A stretch of 64,000 nt of DNA from Fulvia fulva (lineage: Eukaryota; Ascomycota; Dothideomycetes; Mycosphaerellales; Mycosphaerellaceae): the NCBI RefSeq assembly GCF_020509005.1, contig NC_063023.1, forward strand, positions 992,001 through 1,056,000. Reading direction: 5' to 3'. Under the pieces are notes generated by a model. It saw only the letters and a program-made list of their open reading frames with translations. It had not been told where the DNA came from and searched no databases. The position numbers and the translations under genes are program-made. Shown here piece after piece: positions 10,556 to 21,731 of this stretch (position 1 is the first letter of the stretch; each line of letters opens with the position of its first letter).

Positions 10556-12820
10556 ATGTCTGCACCGCCGGCATATGAAGATCTGTCCGATGTATGGGAT
10601 AGCATGCCAAATATCCTCCCAGCACCATCTCGACACAGACTGATCGTAGGCGTCGATTACGGCACCACGTATTCTGGTGAGCATCTCGTCCGTCCCGCTC
10701 CATAAGGTTTACTAACGTAATCCAAGGCATTAGTTTCGTCACTACGGACAAGGAGACAGTCGATGACATCCATGTCATCACTGCTTGGCCTGGTCAGGAC
10801 ACGTCGAGCGCATGGAAGGTTCCTACGCGCATGGCCTATGCCGTCGAAAATCAAGACCAGGATGAGCTCAAAGAAGATCAATGGGGCTATTCAGTCCGAC
10901 CTTACATGACCTCTTGCTCATGGACAAAGCTTCTGTTGGACAAGCTCACTGAATCCGGGCAGCATGACGATCCCAGCCTGCGTAGCGCGATCGATGAGGG
11001 CATATTGCGTCTGCCGAGCGGCCTCGTCAATAAGAACGCAGCGCAGGTATGCGAGGACTTTCTGCGCAACCTGTATCAGCACATGATGCGTGAGGTCTCC
11101 AAACGGATCGGAGAGAACTTCCTGAAGTCGACTCCTATGGATTGCTGGCTCACCGTTCCGGCTGTCTGGTCCGATAAAGCCCAAGACTTGACCAGATCAG
11201 CAGCAAAGGCGGCAGGGTTTGGCTCGAGGTCAGGCGATAACATTTATATAATCACTGAGCCTGAGGCTGCGGCCATCGCGACGTTGAAGAAGCATATGCA
11301 GCCAGAGTCTGTCGGTGCACCAGCAGTAAGTGGCAATCATTGTCGTTAGTGAAAATGGGTACCGGCTAATATGACCGCAGCCCGGAGACAACATCCTGAT
11401 TTGTGACTGCGGTGGAGGGACAGTGGATATAACGACGTATTCGATTGTCGAAACGTCCCCTGCTCTGATATTCGAAGAGCTCTGCGTAGGATCAGGTACT
11501 TCAGGTTGAGTTGCGTCGGCCAGATCACTGCTGATCCGTGGACAGGTGGTAAGTGCGGATCCACATATATCGACCGGAATCTGCACAACTTGATGAAGGA
11601 AAGGTTCGGTGAGAGTTTCGAGCGAGTGGAACTTCGCCGTAAAGGCCCTGGAAGCCGTTTCATGGAGCAATGGGAGCGAGTCAAACGGTCGTTCGGCATG
11701 ACGGAGAACCAGTTCCGGCAAGAGCTGGGACCTATTGTCATGGAGGGAGTGCAAAGGTCGCCATGGTATGATCCATTGGACAACATGGTGATATTGTCTC
11801 CGTAAGTGCGCACCAAGTGCCGAACTCGACAACACTGACTACGGTTAGACAAGACGTCGAGGCCTTGTTTTCGCCAGTGGTTGACCACATTCTGGAGCTT
11901 GTTGCGGAACAGATCCAGAGCGTGGAGAACGAGGGCCAGTCCATAGACGTAAGTCATGCAGCCCGTGTCGAGTGTTGCATCCTCCTGCTCGATACTAATG
12001 CGGCGATCCAGCGGCTCGTCCTCATAGGAGGATTTGGCGATTCTGCATACCTTTTCAACCGCATCAAGCAATGGTGCACCGACTTTGGTATCCGTGTGGT
12101 TTGTCCTAAAGATCCGTAGGTCACACTTCCAGTGTTCCTCAAACTCAACTGACCGAGGATGTCAAGGCAAGCGGCCATCGTGAGAGGCGCCGCACTCCGT
12201 GGCCTCGAAGGGACTGTTCCGAGGAAGAGACGGGCACGGCGGCACTATGGTATTGCCATCAGTCAGCCCTTTCGAGACGGGATCGACCCAGAACACAGAG
12301 GATGGTATGATTCGTGGACACGCGCCAAACTCTGCAAGAATCGCATGCAGTGGATGATCAATAAGGCGAGACGCCCCGGTCAGAACATAATGAGCAATCA
12401 GCTGACATGTCCATCATCAGGGTGAGACTATAAGCACAGATGCCCCGAAGTCAACCATGCTGTCGGCAGATTGGGACAAAGACCGTCCAGCAACGACATA
12501 TATGGAGCTGTTTAGTTGCGCGCTGGATGCTGCTCCTGAGTATTGCGACGATCCTCGTAAGTCGAGTTCGACACCTTCCCCAGGAGGAGAGACTGACAAC
12601 TTCTGCAGGCGTTGAAAAAGTTTGCAGAGTAAAGGTCGACTTCAAGAACGCCAACCGAAAAGGCTTCGAGACCAAGCGGAAGTACGGCTTCTTTGGCAAG
12701 AAGAGTTGGCTGATAGATGTCGAGCTCCAGTGCATTTTTGGGTCCAAGACAGGAGGCCTGCACTTCAAGTCGCTGATAGCAGGCGCTGTTTCAGGCACCG
12801 CCACAGCCGAGTTCGACTGA
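10556..12820 (+). CDS. Hsp70/HSPA12-like ATPase
   Basis: Nine exons (10556-10676, 10727-11325, 11381-11495, 11546-11801, 11849-11948, 12012-12115, 12167-12365, 12421-12556, 12609-12820) give 613 aa in unbroken phase. Actin/Hsp70-fold signatures: phosphate-1 VGVDYGTTYSG, ITEPEAAAIATL, phosphate-2 LICDCGGGTVDITTYS and adenosine-type LIGGFGDSAYLFNRI. The canonical peptide-binding domain is absent, and the C-terminus (VCRVKVDFKNANRKGFETKR...) fits the divergent fungal Hsp70-like group related to animal HSPA12 rather than a true chaperone. Intron 7 (12366-12420) starts GC, not GT (AAG|GCGAGA), and ends CATCATCAG with a GCTGAC branch. Reading through it adds an in-frame insert that breaks the WMINK-GDTIS match. 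The other introns are GT-AG. Role unknown; relatives often sit in expanded accessory families. Confidence 0.88.
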
Positions 12821-13198
12821 AGTTGACATACCGCTCCGATCGGCCGGGATCGGACGTTTGTAGACATCCAACGTCGAAGAGTTTGAGTGCTTTGTTGTCT
12901 GTAATAGTAGAGCCTTCGAGCTGGAGCCAGGTGGTGAGCATGTTCTCATGGGCCTTGGATAACATTGATGGTGCCGTCCAGAAAGAGACCCTGGGTAAGA
13001 AAGCTCCGGTGAATGGTCGACTTCGGTCTGGTCGTCTGAAGCTGATGGTTGCGGAAAAGTGAACGTAGCAAGAGACGGAAAGGAGAGGGCAGAATGACTG
13101 CACCCCGACATTTGATGCACAGACCCATCAAAATTGATTGGTCAACGTCATCAATTTGGCTTGAATGTCTGCGACTTCACCTCATCTATCTCCAACAC
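12821..13198. other. Intergenic gap
   Basis: 378 bp between the Hsp70-like and TatD genes; no supported feature. Confidence 0.5.
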
Positions 13199-14406
13199 AT
13201 GATCGCCCGTACTGCTCTCAGATCGAGAGCGCTCGCCTCAACTCTCCCGAGACCCATCGGATCAGCGTTTCCACCTCTCACGTCCTTGTCCACCTCCAGA
13301 TCCATGGCCACAACACCGCTTGTAGCAGGCCTCTCCGCCGTCACAAACGGCGATGCCAAACCCTCTCTCCGCTACGCAGATGTCAGTCTGCCGAACCCCC
13401 TTGTGACATCCAGAAAGCTCATCGATGACTAGGTATAGATCGGCATCAACCTCTCCGACCCCATCTTCCGCGGTACTCATCACGGCAAAAAAGCCCACGA
13501 AGACGACCTCCAACATGTCATCACCCGCTTCCTCAAGATCGGCGGCCTGAAACTCATGATCACCGGCTCCGACCTGACAGAATCGAAGAACGCCATCAAG
13601 CTAGCAGAAGATTACCCCGGTCTCTGCTACGCAACCGTCGGTGTCCACCCCTGCAGTGCGAAGCAGTTTCTCAAGCACAAAGGAGGAGACGACCAGCTAC
13701 TGCAAGAGCTGAAAGAGCTAGCGCTGGAAGGCAAGAAGAATGGCACAGTCGCGGCGTTTGGAGAGATAGGGCTGGACTATGACCGCTTGCAGCATGCCGA
13801 TAAAGAGACGCAGGTGAAGTACTTCGAGAAGCAGCTCGATCTAGCGACCGAACTGGACCTTCCTCTCTTCCTACACTCCCGCGCAGCAGCCGAAGACTTT
13901 GAGTCGATATTGAAGGCTCGCCTGGACCGGCTGCCCAAACGAGGCGTGGTACACTCCTTTACCGGCACCATGGAGGAGATGCAGCGGATTGTGGAGCTTG
14001 GATTCGATGTGGGCATCAATGGATGCAGTATGAAAACGGAAGAGAACCTTGAAGTGGTAAAGGCAGTACCGTTGGAGCGGATACAGATTGAGACAGATGG
14101 ACCCTGGTGTGAGATGAGACCCAGTCATGCTTCGGCGACATTCCTGAAAGACGCACCGCCTTTACCGAAAGCTGTGAAGAAAGAGCAGTGGAACGAGGAG
14201 TGTATGGTGAAGGGACGTAATGAGCCTTGTCAGATCACAAATGTAGCCCACGCGATTGCGGGGATCAAGGGGGTGACTGTGGAGGAGGTCTGTGAGGCGT
14301 AAGTTGCAGCACACTTGAGACAACTTTTCATGGATGTTGCTAATGATACTGCAGTGCCTGGATTAACTCGATACGAATGTTCGGTCTTGGTGAGCCGTCG
14401 CCTTGA
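13199..14406 (+). CDS. TatD-family metal-dependent deoxyribonuclease
   Basis: Three exons (13199-13381, 13439-14298, 14355-14406), 364 aa. TatD proteins are TIM-barrel metal-dependent hydrolases, mostly 3'-5' DNA exonucleases linked to DNA repair and apoptosis-like degradation. Motifs: RYADIGINLSDPIFRG, ATVGVHPCSAK, FGEIGLDYDR (metal Glu), PLFLHSR, VVHSFTGT and the IQIETDGPW Asp. The usual first HxH is represented by a DIGINL stretch, as in the eukaryotic TATDN1 branch. The N-terminus (MIARTALRSRALASTLPRP) is Arg/Ser/Ala-rich without acidic residues and looks like a mitochondrial presequence. An internal Met (MATTPLV) is an alternative start for a cytosolic form. The intron-1 end used is GTATAG|ATCGGC, which restores YAD-IGIN. 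Confidence 0.92.
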
Positions 14407-14602
14407 CGCTGCATCTTGCCACACGATGTTCAAGACGCCAGGTCAATAGTGTAGAGACTCAGTCCCACCTTCGTGTAAGCATATTCGCCGAAATAGTGTT
14501 GACCGGATATGTTCGATATGTCGTGCGAGCCGAACTTGAAACCTTCGTGACGTCTCCGACTGGCTTTGATCCATCAAGGCCTTGGACGTCCGTTGCTTCA
14601 GC

Positions 14603-15659
14603 TCAAGCAATAGTCTCAACCTCTGGCACCGGCAGCATAGTCGTAACCACTTCTGTCTCCTCGCCGTCATCATCGAGTGTGATGGTCGTTCTGAATCTTT
14701 TGTCCTGCTTGGACTGCTGGTCGTCATCCTCACGCTCGCGCTTGATGCGGACCTGTTGAACGTCAGCTACAATACTCACACGCCGATGATCGGGGCTCTC
14801 ACCGTCGCATCTCTCTCCGCTTGCCGCCTTCTTTGCACCTCTGCTTTCAACTCCTCAGCTGTCATAGTCTCAAGATCTGGCTCGGGCTCAGGCTCAGGTT
14901 CCTCTTCCGGCTCTGGCGTCGGATCTGGAGCGATCATACCCATGGCTTGGAGGTCCTCGTGCGAAGTGTACCTGAACACAAACACTGCCATTGGCTTCAT
15001 GTCCGGGTCGACGAATTCCGCGTCCCAATACCTTGCATGGAGCCCATCGTTGGCGACTGCCTCGGTGTATGAGGTAGTGCTGGAGATGGCCTGTCCTTTC
15101 AACGCTTTCTCATCGACTGCGTCAACCGATTTGAGGCCGCTCGAAAGGTCCAGCTGGTCATTCACCACGCTCTTGCTCAGCTGATGATGCACGTCGATCC
15201 GAATCGTCCCGATCTGCAACGCAGCTTCGACCTCTTCCTTGGTCGGTACAGCTCCGCCATCGCCTGTCAGGCCGTCAGCACTGTGTGCGCCCACCGCCAG
15301 TCTTAGCACTCACGTTTCTCCAGCTCTGTGAATTGGTATTTTTTGACCGTGTTTCCTGCCGTATAGCACCCTTTGCTAACCACGATGCTACCGGCGTGAT
15401 CCTGGCCGCTGGGGAATGAGATTGCTGTATCAGCTAAGACGCCATTTATGCTGATGCAGAATGCTAGACAATCGCCGATAAATTCGGTTCCGGAGGCGAT
15501 GTCCGCGTGAATTTCGAAAGTGTCACCCGCATTTGACTGGACGTAGCGTGTGGTTGTAGTGTCGGTGTCTGTGGTGGCGTCATGTTGGTATTCTGGAAGC
15601 GGATTGCTGGAGGCGCGGACGGTTGCGGTGATAGTGGGGGTTGAGCTCGTGATGGCCAT
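14603..15659 (-). CDS. DUF7918-like fungal protein, array copy A
   Basis: Three exons (15659-15314, 15263-14782, 14752-14603), 325 aa. Exon 1 (346 nt) holds a beta-rich domain seen in all four neighbours: TRYVQSNAGDTFEIHADI, GDCLAFCISINGVLAD, KKYQFTELEK. Exon 2 ends the conserved region with EKALKGQAIS and AVFVFRYTSHEDL, then a Pro-Glu repeat (PTPEPEEEPEPEPEPD) and a charged helix. Exon 3 encodes VRIKREREDDD and an acidic tail ending ETIA. Copies B and C split the middle part with extra introns; A is intron-poor there. The resemblance to the family catalogued as DUF7918 is from memory, not a search. No catalytic motif is visible. IKRE fits a SUMO-acceptor consensus, as do motifs in the sister copies. 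This is the only array member without a visible lesion. Confidence 0.72.
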
Positions 15660-16152
15660 GTTGGTTTGTGGTGGGAAGCAGAGAAAAGGCGACGTGAGGA
15701 GGGCTGTAGGGTTTGGTGGTATGTGGCGATGTGTAGTGGTGAATGATGATGTTGTTGTGTTGAGGAGGTGGTGACGAGGGGTAGAGAGAAGCTTTCAGAT
15801 CTTTGCTAGCTATGGAAGGAAGACACCAGCATGTGATCATGTATGACGGGAAGTGAAAAGGTTTCAGGTGCATGCACTCACTCACTCATGTCTACCCATC
15901 GCTGAACATCTAGACATCTAGCTACGAGTGCTCCAAGGCATCATTGCCTTGGGCAGAAGCGAACATCACGCGGGAAGACCTCTGAAGGGTATAATCCTCG
16001 CCGGTTCAACGAGCATAAGCTCAATCTCGAAATTGCGTGGTACATTATGTCCAGGCAACAGATGAGATTACACTACTTCGGCTGGGCCGCTTGTCGTGCC
16101 CAACAGGTCCGCCCGAGTTCCAATGCCTGACTCGATACGTAAGGTCTGTCAT
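15660..16152. other. Intergenic spacer in the DUF7918-like array
   Basis: 493 bp; promoter side of copy A. No gene supported. Confidence 0.5.
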
Positions 16153-17404
16153 TCAGTCAAGCTCAATGACCTCTTGCTTTACAAAGCGGCGGCTGGGCGC
16201 GGCTGAGGACGACCGCAGGCTTTGATCCTGACCATCGCCAGCAACCTCCTGCTTTACGTCACCCGGCGATGCAGTAAAAGATTCCCGGAAGCTGCCGTCG
16301 TCATCGAGCACTAGCAGCACGTGCTCGGCTTCGACACGAGCAGCTTTCCGCGGACGCGGGTCGTCGTCGTCTACCTGCTCGCGCTTCAAGCTCTTCTGCG
16401 AGTCCTCCGCGGCTGTAAGTCTTGCCTGTTTCATGGCGTTAGTAGACTACGACCCGATTCCCAGCACACGACTTACCTGCAATCGCCTGATCACCTCTCC
16501 CTGCTCCTCAAAAGTGAGGTCGTTGGGATCACGCTCTGTTAGAGGCTCCTCTGGCTGAGGGCTCGGAGTACGAGGAATGATAAGCATCGACTTCAGAGCT
16601 TCTGGTATGTGTCAGATCTCTGGATTCTGAAAGTCGGAATGAAATCACGACTTACCCAGAGAGCGATACCGGAAGACAAAGACTGCAGCGGGTCGCCGAC
16701 GTGGGTCGACGTATGTATGGTACTCCTGTATGTTCGCTTCGGGACCTCTTGTTCAACGCCAAAACTGTGAATGTCAGCACCTATCTCAATCTCGTGTAAT
16801 GTTATGATCATAGTACCTGATGCTGTGCGATAAAGCTTGACCTTTGAGCGCCTTCTCGGGGATCACGCCAGGACCTGTGAGGTCGACTTCTCTCACCGTC
16901 GGCCTTCGCTTCTCGCCTTCCCATTTGTGATGCATCTCAACTGCAATGACTCCCAGGTCTTTGACCTTGAGATCTTTGCTATCCGTTGTATCGTATTTAT
17001 CAGCTACACATTATCAGTGACATCCTGGCAGTCGGCCCTGGGTGCCGGATGAACTCACTGGTCTCCAAGCTGGAGAACTTGAACTTCCTGCACTTGTCTG
17101 CTGAGATGCGTGTGTAATCGATGCGCCCGGAGGCACCTCTTTTGCAGCATCGCGACTGCTTCAGCAATGTACTCGATACTTTATGGCCATCCATGAAGAC
17201 TTTCGCGGTCAAACAGTCGCCCTTGAACACTGTAGACTGGGCGGCCTTGAAATTGATCGCGAATTCAGTGCCAGAAACAGCCTCAATGTAACGAGTGACG
17301 GTGTTTGTTGGCTCCTCTTGATCATGGTCGGTGTACTCTTTGAGTGGAAGTCCATTGACGGTGACCGCAACCTCGACGCCAGGCAGTATGTCGAGGACAG
17401 CCAT
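16153..17404 (-). CDS. DUF7918-like fungal protein, array copy B (possibly frameshifted)
   Basis: Exons 17404-17059, 17003-16817, 16747-16656, 16601-16477, 16425-16153 give 340 aa. It opens MAVLDILPGVEVAVTVNG and contains TRYIEAVSGTEFAINF, EKALKGQALSHSI, AAVFVFRYRSL, an IPRTPSPQPEEP linker and a tail with LKREQVDDDDPRPRK and FVKQEVIELD. Exons 1, 2 and 4 (346, 187, 125 nt) match copy C exactly in length. Exon 3 is the problem. The acceptor homologous to copy C (CACAG, ending 16765) reads SFGVEQEV in the conserved way but then loses frame. An acceptor 17 nt further on (CAAG, ending 16748) keeps frame at the cost of about six residues. So B either uses a shifted acceptor or carries a small indel. 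Confidence 0.62.
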
Positions 17405-17801
17405 GCTTGGTAGCCGTTTCACTTCACGCAAAGCACACGGGTAATGTGTTGCCAGATTAGAGAGATTGCATGTTCGGAGACGAAGTTCAGGAAAGCGCGT
17501 TGCGTTGGGTTTGGAGGACGTGTTTCTACAGGGGCAAGCGCGCTAGTCTTCTTAAAGGTGCGCTAGTGGAGGGATCTCATCGCGATGTCATGTGAAGCTT
17601 TTCCAAAGTATGTTCTCTTATTCACTTGCATCCTGACCTAGATTCGACTCCGCTTACACGTGCGGCACTCAGCCTGCGCCAGTTGAAGTGTCCTAATGTT
17701 CGATACTGTGCCGCTCGCTGCAGCCTCCGACCAAGATGCCCGTCTTCCTTCCTCCTGTGTCTATCATACAGGCAGCGCTCGCTTCCCAGCTTGGCTGCTC
17801 C
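17405..17801. other. Intergenic spacer in the DUF7918-like array
   Basis: 397 bp upstream of copy B; no supported gene. Confidence 0.5.
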
Positions 17802-19005
17802 TCAGCACGTTGCGTACTCCTTCTCGGAGATCTCACTAATCGATGACGATGACATCGTCCTCAGCACGACCGAGTGAAGCTGTGGACGCCTCGCGAAAGC
17901 CGCCTGCCTCATCAATCTCGAGCTGGGTGTCTCCAGCCCGTCACGAGCCAGCTTTCGTGGACGTGGATCTTCGCCTCCAGGGTACTCGCGCTTGAAATTC
18001 TCCTTTGCGTCTTCCCCCTCCTGGCTAGCTGCCATTTGGGCCTATGATCGTCAGTGGATGGGCAGTGACAATTGCATGTCCAGTTGAAACTTACCTGCCA
18101 TCGTCTGAATGCCTCCTCTCGCTCCTCGGGAGTGGGAGTAGCGTGTACGCGGCGCTCTAGTGGTACTTCGGGCTCGGGACTCGGGGTACGAGGAATGACG
18201 AGCATGGACTTCAGGGCGTCTGATGGTTTCATCAGTCTTGGGTCGGATCAGTCAAGCATCCTTTGCTTACCTAGCGAGCGATAGCGAAAGGTGAAAATGG
18301 CAAATGGATTGGGGGCACCAGTGACAGGCTTGCAGGAGACAGCTCTGTGTTTACTTGACTTCACAGCCTCTCCGAAGCTATTGTCATCAGTACAAAGAGC
18401 TGCGCCAATGATTCGGATTACACACCCGATGGAGTGAGAAAGCGCCTTGCCCTTAAGTGCTTTCTCGGAAACGAAGTCCCAAGTCTTCAGGTCTTTCGGC
18501 CTTTTGCTTGCTCGTGTGGCCTGGGAGCGGGTCTCGTGGGTGACGAGAACAGTAATCTCTCCCAGCTCTTTCAACTTCGAAGGCTCGTCCTTAAGCACAT
18601 GGCCGTCGCTGACTGCTTCCATTAGCGTCAAGACCAAGGCCTCGGCTGCGTTCACGTACCGGTTTCCAGACTGGTAAACTGGAAAGGGCGCACTTTGCCA
18701 TTGGGAAGAGGCTGGCCCTCACGAATAGCGATGTAGTCGCGACGAAGACAGTTCGGCTTTGACACAGTCGGGTGTACAATGAAACCTCCATCGACCTTGA
18801 TCTCGAAAGCCAACGTCTCCCCAAGGAACGTGGTGCCCTGCTTCACCTTGATGCTGACTCCAAAGTTCTGATCTGACTTGGCCTCTACATAACGTATGAC
18901 TGTGCGTGGCTCTTCTTCGAGGTCTTCGTCCGTGTGCTCCTTGATAGGCTCACCATCACACACGATGGTGACCTCAACACCTGGTAAGACGTCGATGATG
19001 GCCAT
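17802..19005 (-). CDS. DUF7918-like fungal protein, array copy C (tail frameshifted)
   Basis: Exons 19005-18660, 18612-18426, 18377-18271, 18219-18095, 18041-17802 give 334 aa as read literally. Conserved blocks: MAIIDVLPGVEVTIVCDG, IRYVEAKSDQNFGVSI, EKALKGKALSHSIGFGEAV, FAIFTFRYRSL, IPRTPSPEPEVP, FKREYPGGEDPRPRK. After KLARD (about 17945) the sister copies continue in another frame. Here that frame reads EIDEAGGFREASTAS, matching DDDGSFRESFTAS of copy B, and stops after EDDVIVID (TAG at 17836-17838). The literal frame instead reads 41 unrelated residues to 17802. A one- or two-base indel near 17930-17945 therefore replaced the conserved tail, or the base call there is wrong. Confidence 0.65.
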
Positions 19006-19802
19006 GATACGCTTTCCGGTCGAAGTGGCGGTACTGCGAGAATTCCGTGGAGTTGCGGTGGTATTGTGAAGAATGTGCGATGCGGTGAAGTAGATGATGC
19101 GTGCAAGATTAAGGGTAGAGTGCCCAGACGAAAGTTGATGAAGCACAGAAGGTATAGGCAGCAGTCCAGAATAAGTGGGGCTCAGTCAATGTTGCAGCAT
19201 CTTGCATGTGATGCAGGGGTCGCGAAAGTGAAGGACTGCTTTACATGTGGTAGCACTTTGACCTTTAACTACACTCAGGACCATTCAAGACTGCGCTCAG
19301 CCTGTATGCAATGACCGTGTTTCAAGTTTCGATCCACGCAAGTGACAGCCCCACACCGGGAAGGAAGCATTTCCAGCATCTGGATCTGCCCTTTCTAATG
19401 TCCAGCGCCAGCCACGAGGCGGGATGTCGAATCTTGATCATGCGAGCTCATCTCAGCTCCATGCTCGTGAGAAGCTCGCCCAAAAGTGAAGCAAGTGGGT
19501 CCATGCAAACGCTGGCCAAGATTGCAGCCGTAGTGAGTGAGGACCATGGCAGCGTGACTTGATGTCGGATCAACGAGTCGTGAGCCATGCGATGCTACTT
19601 TAAATGGTGTATGTGGGTATAAATCAGCTCTCTGCGCGCTGTAGGGAACCAACGACGTCAGTCAAAGTGCTGCACGCAAGAGGGTTCAGAGAAGCAGTCT
19701 CACGCCGGGTGAATTGCTCCGATCCTACCACTGCCATGAGACACCACATCGAGTCCATCTACCGCAGCCCCTCAAGACGAGACGATCATATACCTGATAG
19801 CA
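19006..19802. other. Intergenic spacer between array copies C and D
   Basis: 797 bp; no gene supported. Confidence 0.5.
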
Positions 19803-21212
19803 TTAGTCTAACACCATGTACGGATTGTCCTTTCCTCCTTCCTCACTATCCCTCCGCTTACGCTTCAGCCTCGGGGCGAGTGACACAGGCTCCGGATCAG
19901 GAGGTGTTGCTGCTGCCCTAGCCTGTACACCGTTAGTCACGCATTCGATACCATTAGGGTCGGCATTATGAGCCTATACCTGCAACGCATGTATGTCTTC
20001 CACACACTGCTCGCGGATATCTCGAGTTGCCAGGTCGGCGATATTGATCGCCTCAAACATTTTCTTAGATTTATCTTGGATGTGTTAGCAGGATGCACAG
20101 AGTACAGGTTTGCAGACACGTACGTACGGATCGGTAGCGGAACTCGATGGCATATGTATTCGCGTCGATTGGCGTAGCCTTTTGAAGAAGGACGACAGGC
20201 ATCGCTGGACCCGTCGTTGGAATCGGAGCCGTGCGATCTGAGATATGATGAGCAGGCTGCTTGCCTTGTGTGTTGCTGCTTGGACCGACGACTGGGCCAG
20301 AAGCTCGGTCTTCTTTGTTCTGATCGGTCTGATCTCGGGGTGGCTCGCCTGTCCGGACGACCAAGATACCAGGAGCCTTATTCCGTTCTCCTACCGTAGC
20401 AGCGGGCACAACTCTGCTTGATTATCAGCGACCAGCCCACAGCACTCGCTGACTTTGCTTACCCGACACGGTGTGAAAGACCTGGCCTCCCGAGCTTTGC
20501 TTGCGGCTTGAACAGCGCTTGCTGAGAGATGTATCGTTCTGTGTCGGAGGGTATACTCATGCTCTTGTGCTGTTCTGCCTTCGCCAACTTGCTGTTTCTT
20601 GGCGCAGTATTGGATGTTCCTGGACCGTTTGTTGGTGCATCGGCTGGTGATGCGGCATCTTGGTCATGGTCGTCTGGCGTTGCAAATGCTTGCAACAGCT
20701 GCATCTCCGGTGAAGGTTCGACCCGCTTCTCGACATGGGTAATCTTGCCGTGGAAGAATTTAGCGACTATATTGCCCACGCCCTCCACGCGCTTCTCCTC
20801 GCCATGGAGTAGTTGCTTGCTTCTGCTGCTTTATGTCAGCAGTGTCCACCGCGAAAGGGCGTGATAACCTACATGGCTCGATGCCGTTGAAGCAGAACTG
20901 GGCACCTTTGCTGTGCTTGGGGCCATGGTAGATATGTTCGCGATCCTTCAACTTGATACTCTTCGCCATGGAGTGGGTCGCATTATCTCTGACTCCATCA
21001 ACAAACAGCCGAGTGCATATGGCGTCAGCGTGGCACACAGTTGCTTGCTCAATTCTAGTCTTGATGCTGAAAGCCTGTCCATCCTGAGCCTCGATGTATC
21101 GGACAATCTTGTGAGCGACTTCCTCTTCTGTTGGATCAACATACTACCTGAGGGCATGTCCATTGATCTCGACCGTCACCTCCACGCCAGAGAAGTCCTC
21201 GAACCGTGCCAT
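19803..21212 (-). pseudogene. DUF7918-like array copy D, nonsense codon in exon 1
   Basis: The start at 21212 reads MARFEDFSGVEVTVEINGHALR and then TAG (about 21150). The frame continues YVDPTEEEVAHKIVRYIEA, exactly the spacing of LKEYTD...TRYIEA in copy B, so a Glu or Gln codon became a stop. Later exons remain recognisable: VGNIVAKFFHGKI, SQQALFKPQ...GLSH, a long Pro/Thr-rich insert, YAIEFRYRS, KSKKMFEAINIADLATRDIREQ and a final RLKRKRRDSEEG...MVLD ending TAA at 19803. Exon 1 would be 340 nt (346 in the sisters). The exon 1/exon 2 junction also does not close in phase with a standard donor. Other splice sites are intact, suggesting a recent loss. Confidence 0.7.
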
Positions 21213-21731
21213 GTAGACCAGGGACTGTGCTGCTCCTCTGACTCGCAAGTCGGTAGTTGTAAAGAAACGGAAGGACGATGCAGCGTTTGTCCAGGCCAAA
21301 AGAGATAAATACTGGCCGGGGTGCCAGGAAAGGCTAGGCTGTGTCACACAACCTGATGTGGGACACCATGTTAGACTCTAACATCTCTCGCTTAGCCGTC
21401 CAGACTTACCCGCACAGACATTTGATGGAGAATTTGGTCGCGAGGTCGACAAAAGGGTTCGTTGTTCCATATAACTCGATCGCCTTGGTGGAGGTCGAAC
21501 ACCCTGAGAGCATGCTTTCTCTGGTAAAAGCGGGTTTTACAGTGCTCTGTCTCACTCCAAAAGGAGGCCTGGGTCCGCTGCGGCGTCCTGACTCAGCCAC
21601 GAGGTTTGCAAGGTCGAAGTCATATGCTCAAGCGGCGTAGAGCAGTTACACTCTCGATTGATGACCTCGGTCCACTTGTGACAACATCCCAAGCATCATT
21701 GTCGGCGGCAGAACTTCACCCATCCCTTCCA
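21213..21731. other. Intergenic region
   Basis: Between the broken copy D and the 3' end of the broken MFS gene; nothing supported. Confidence 0.5.
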
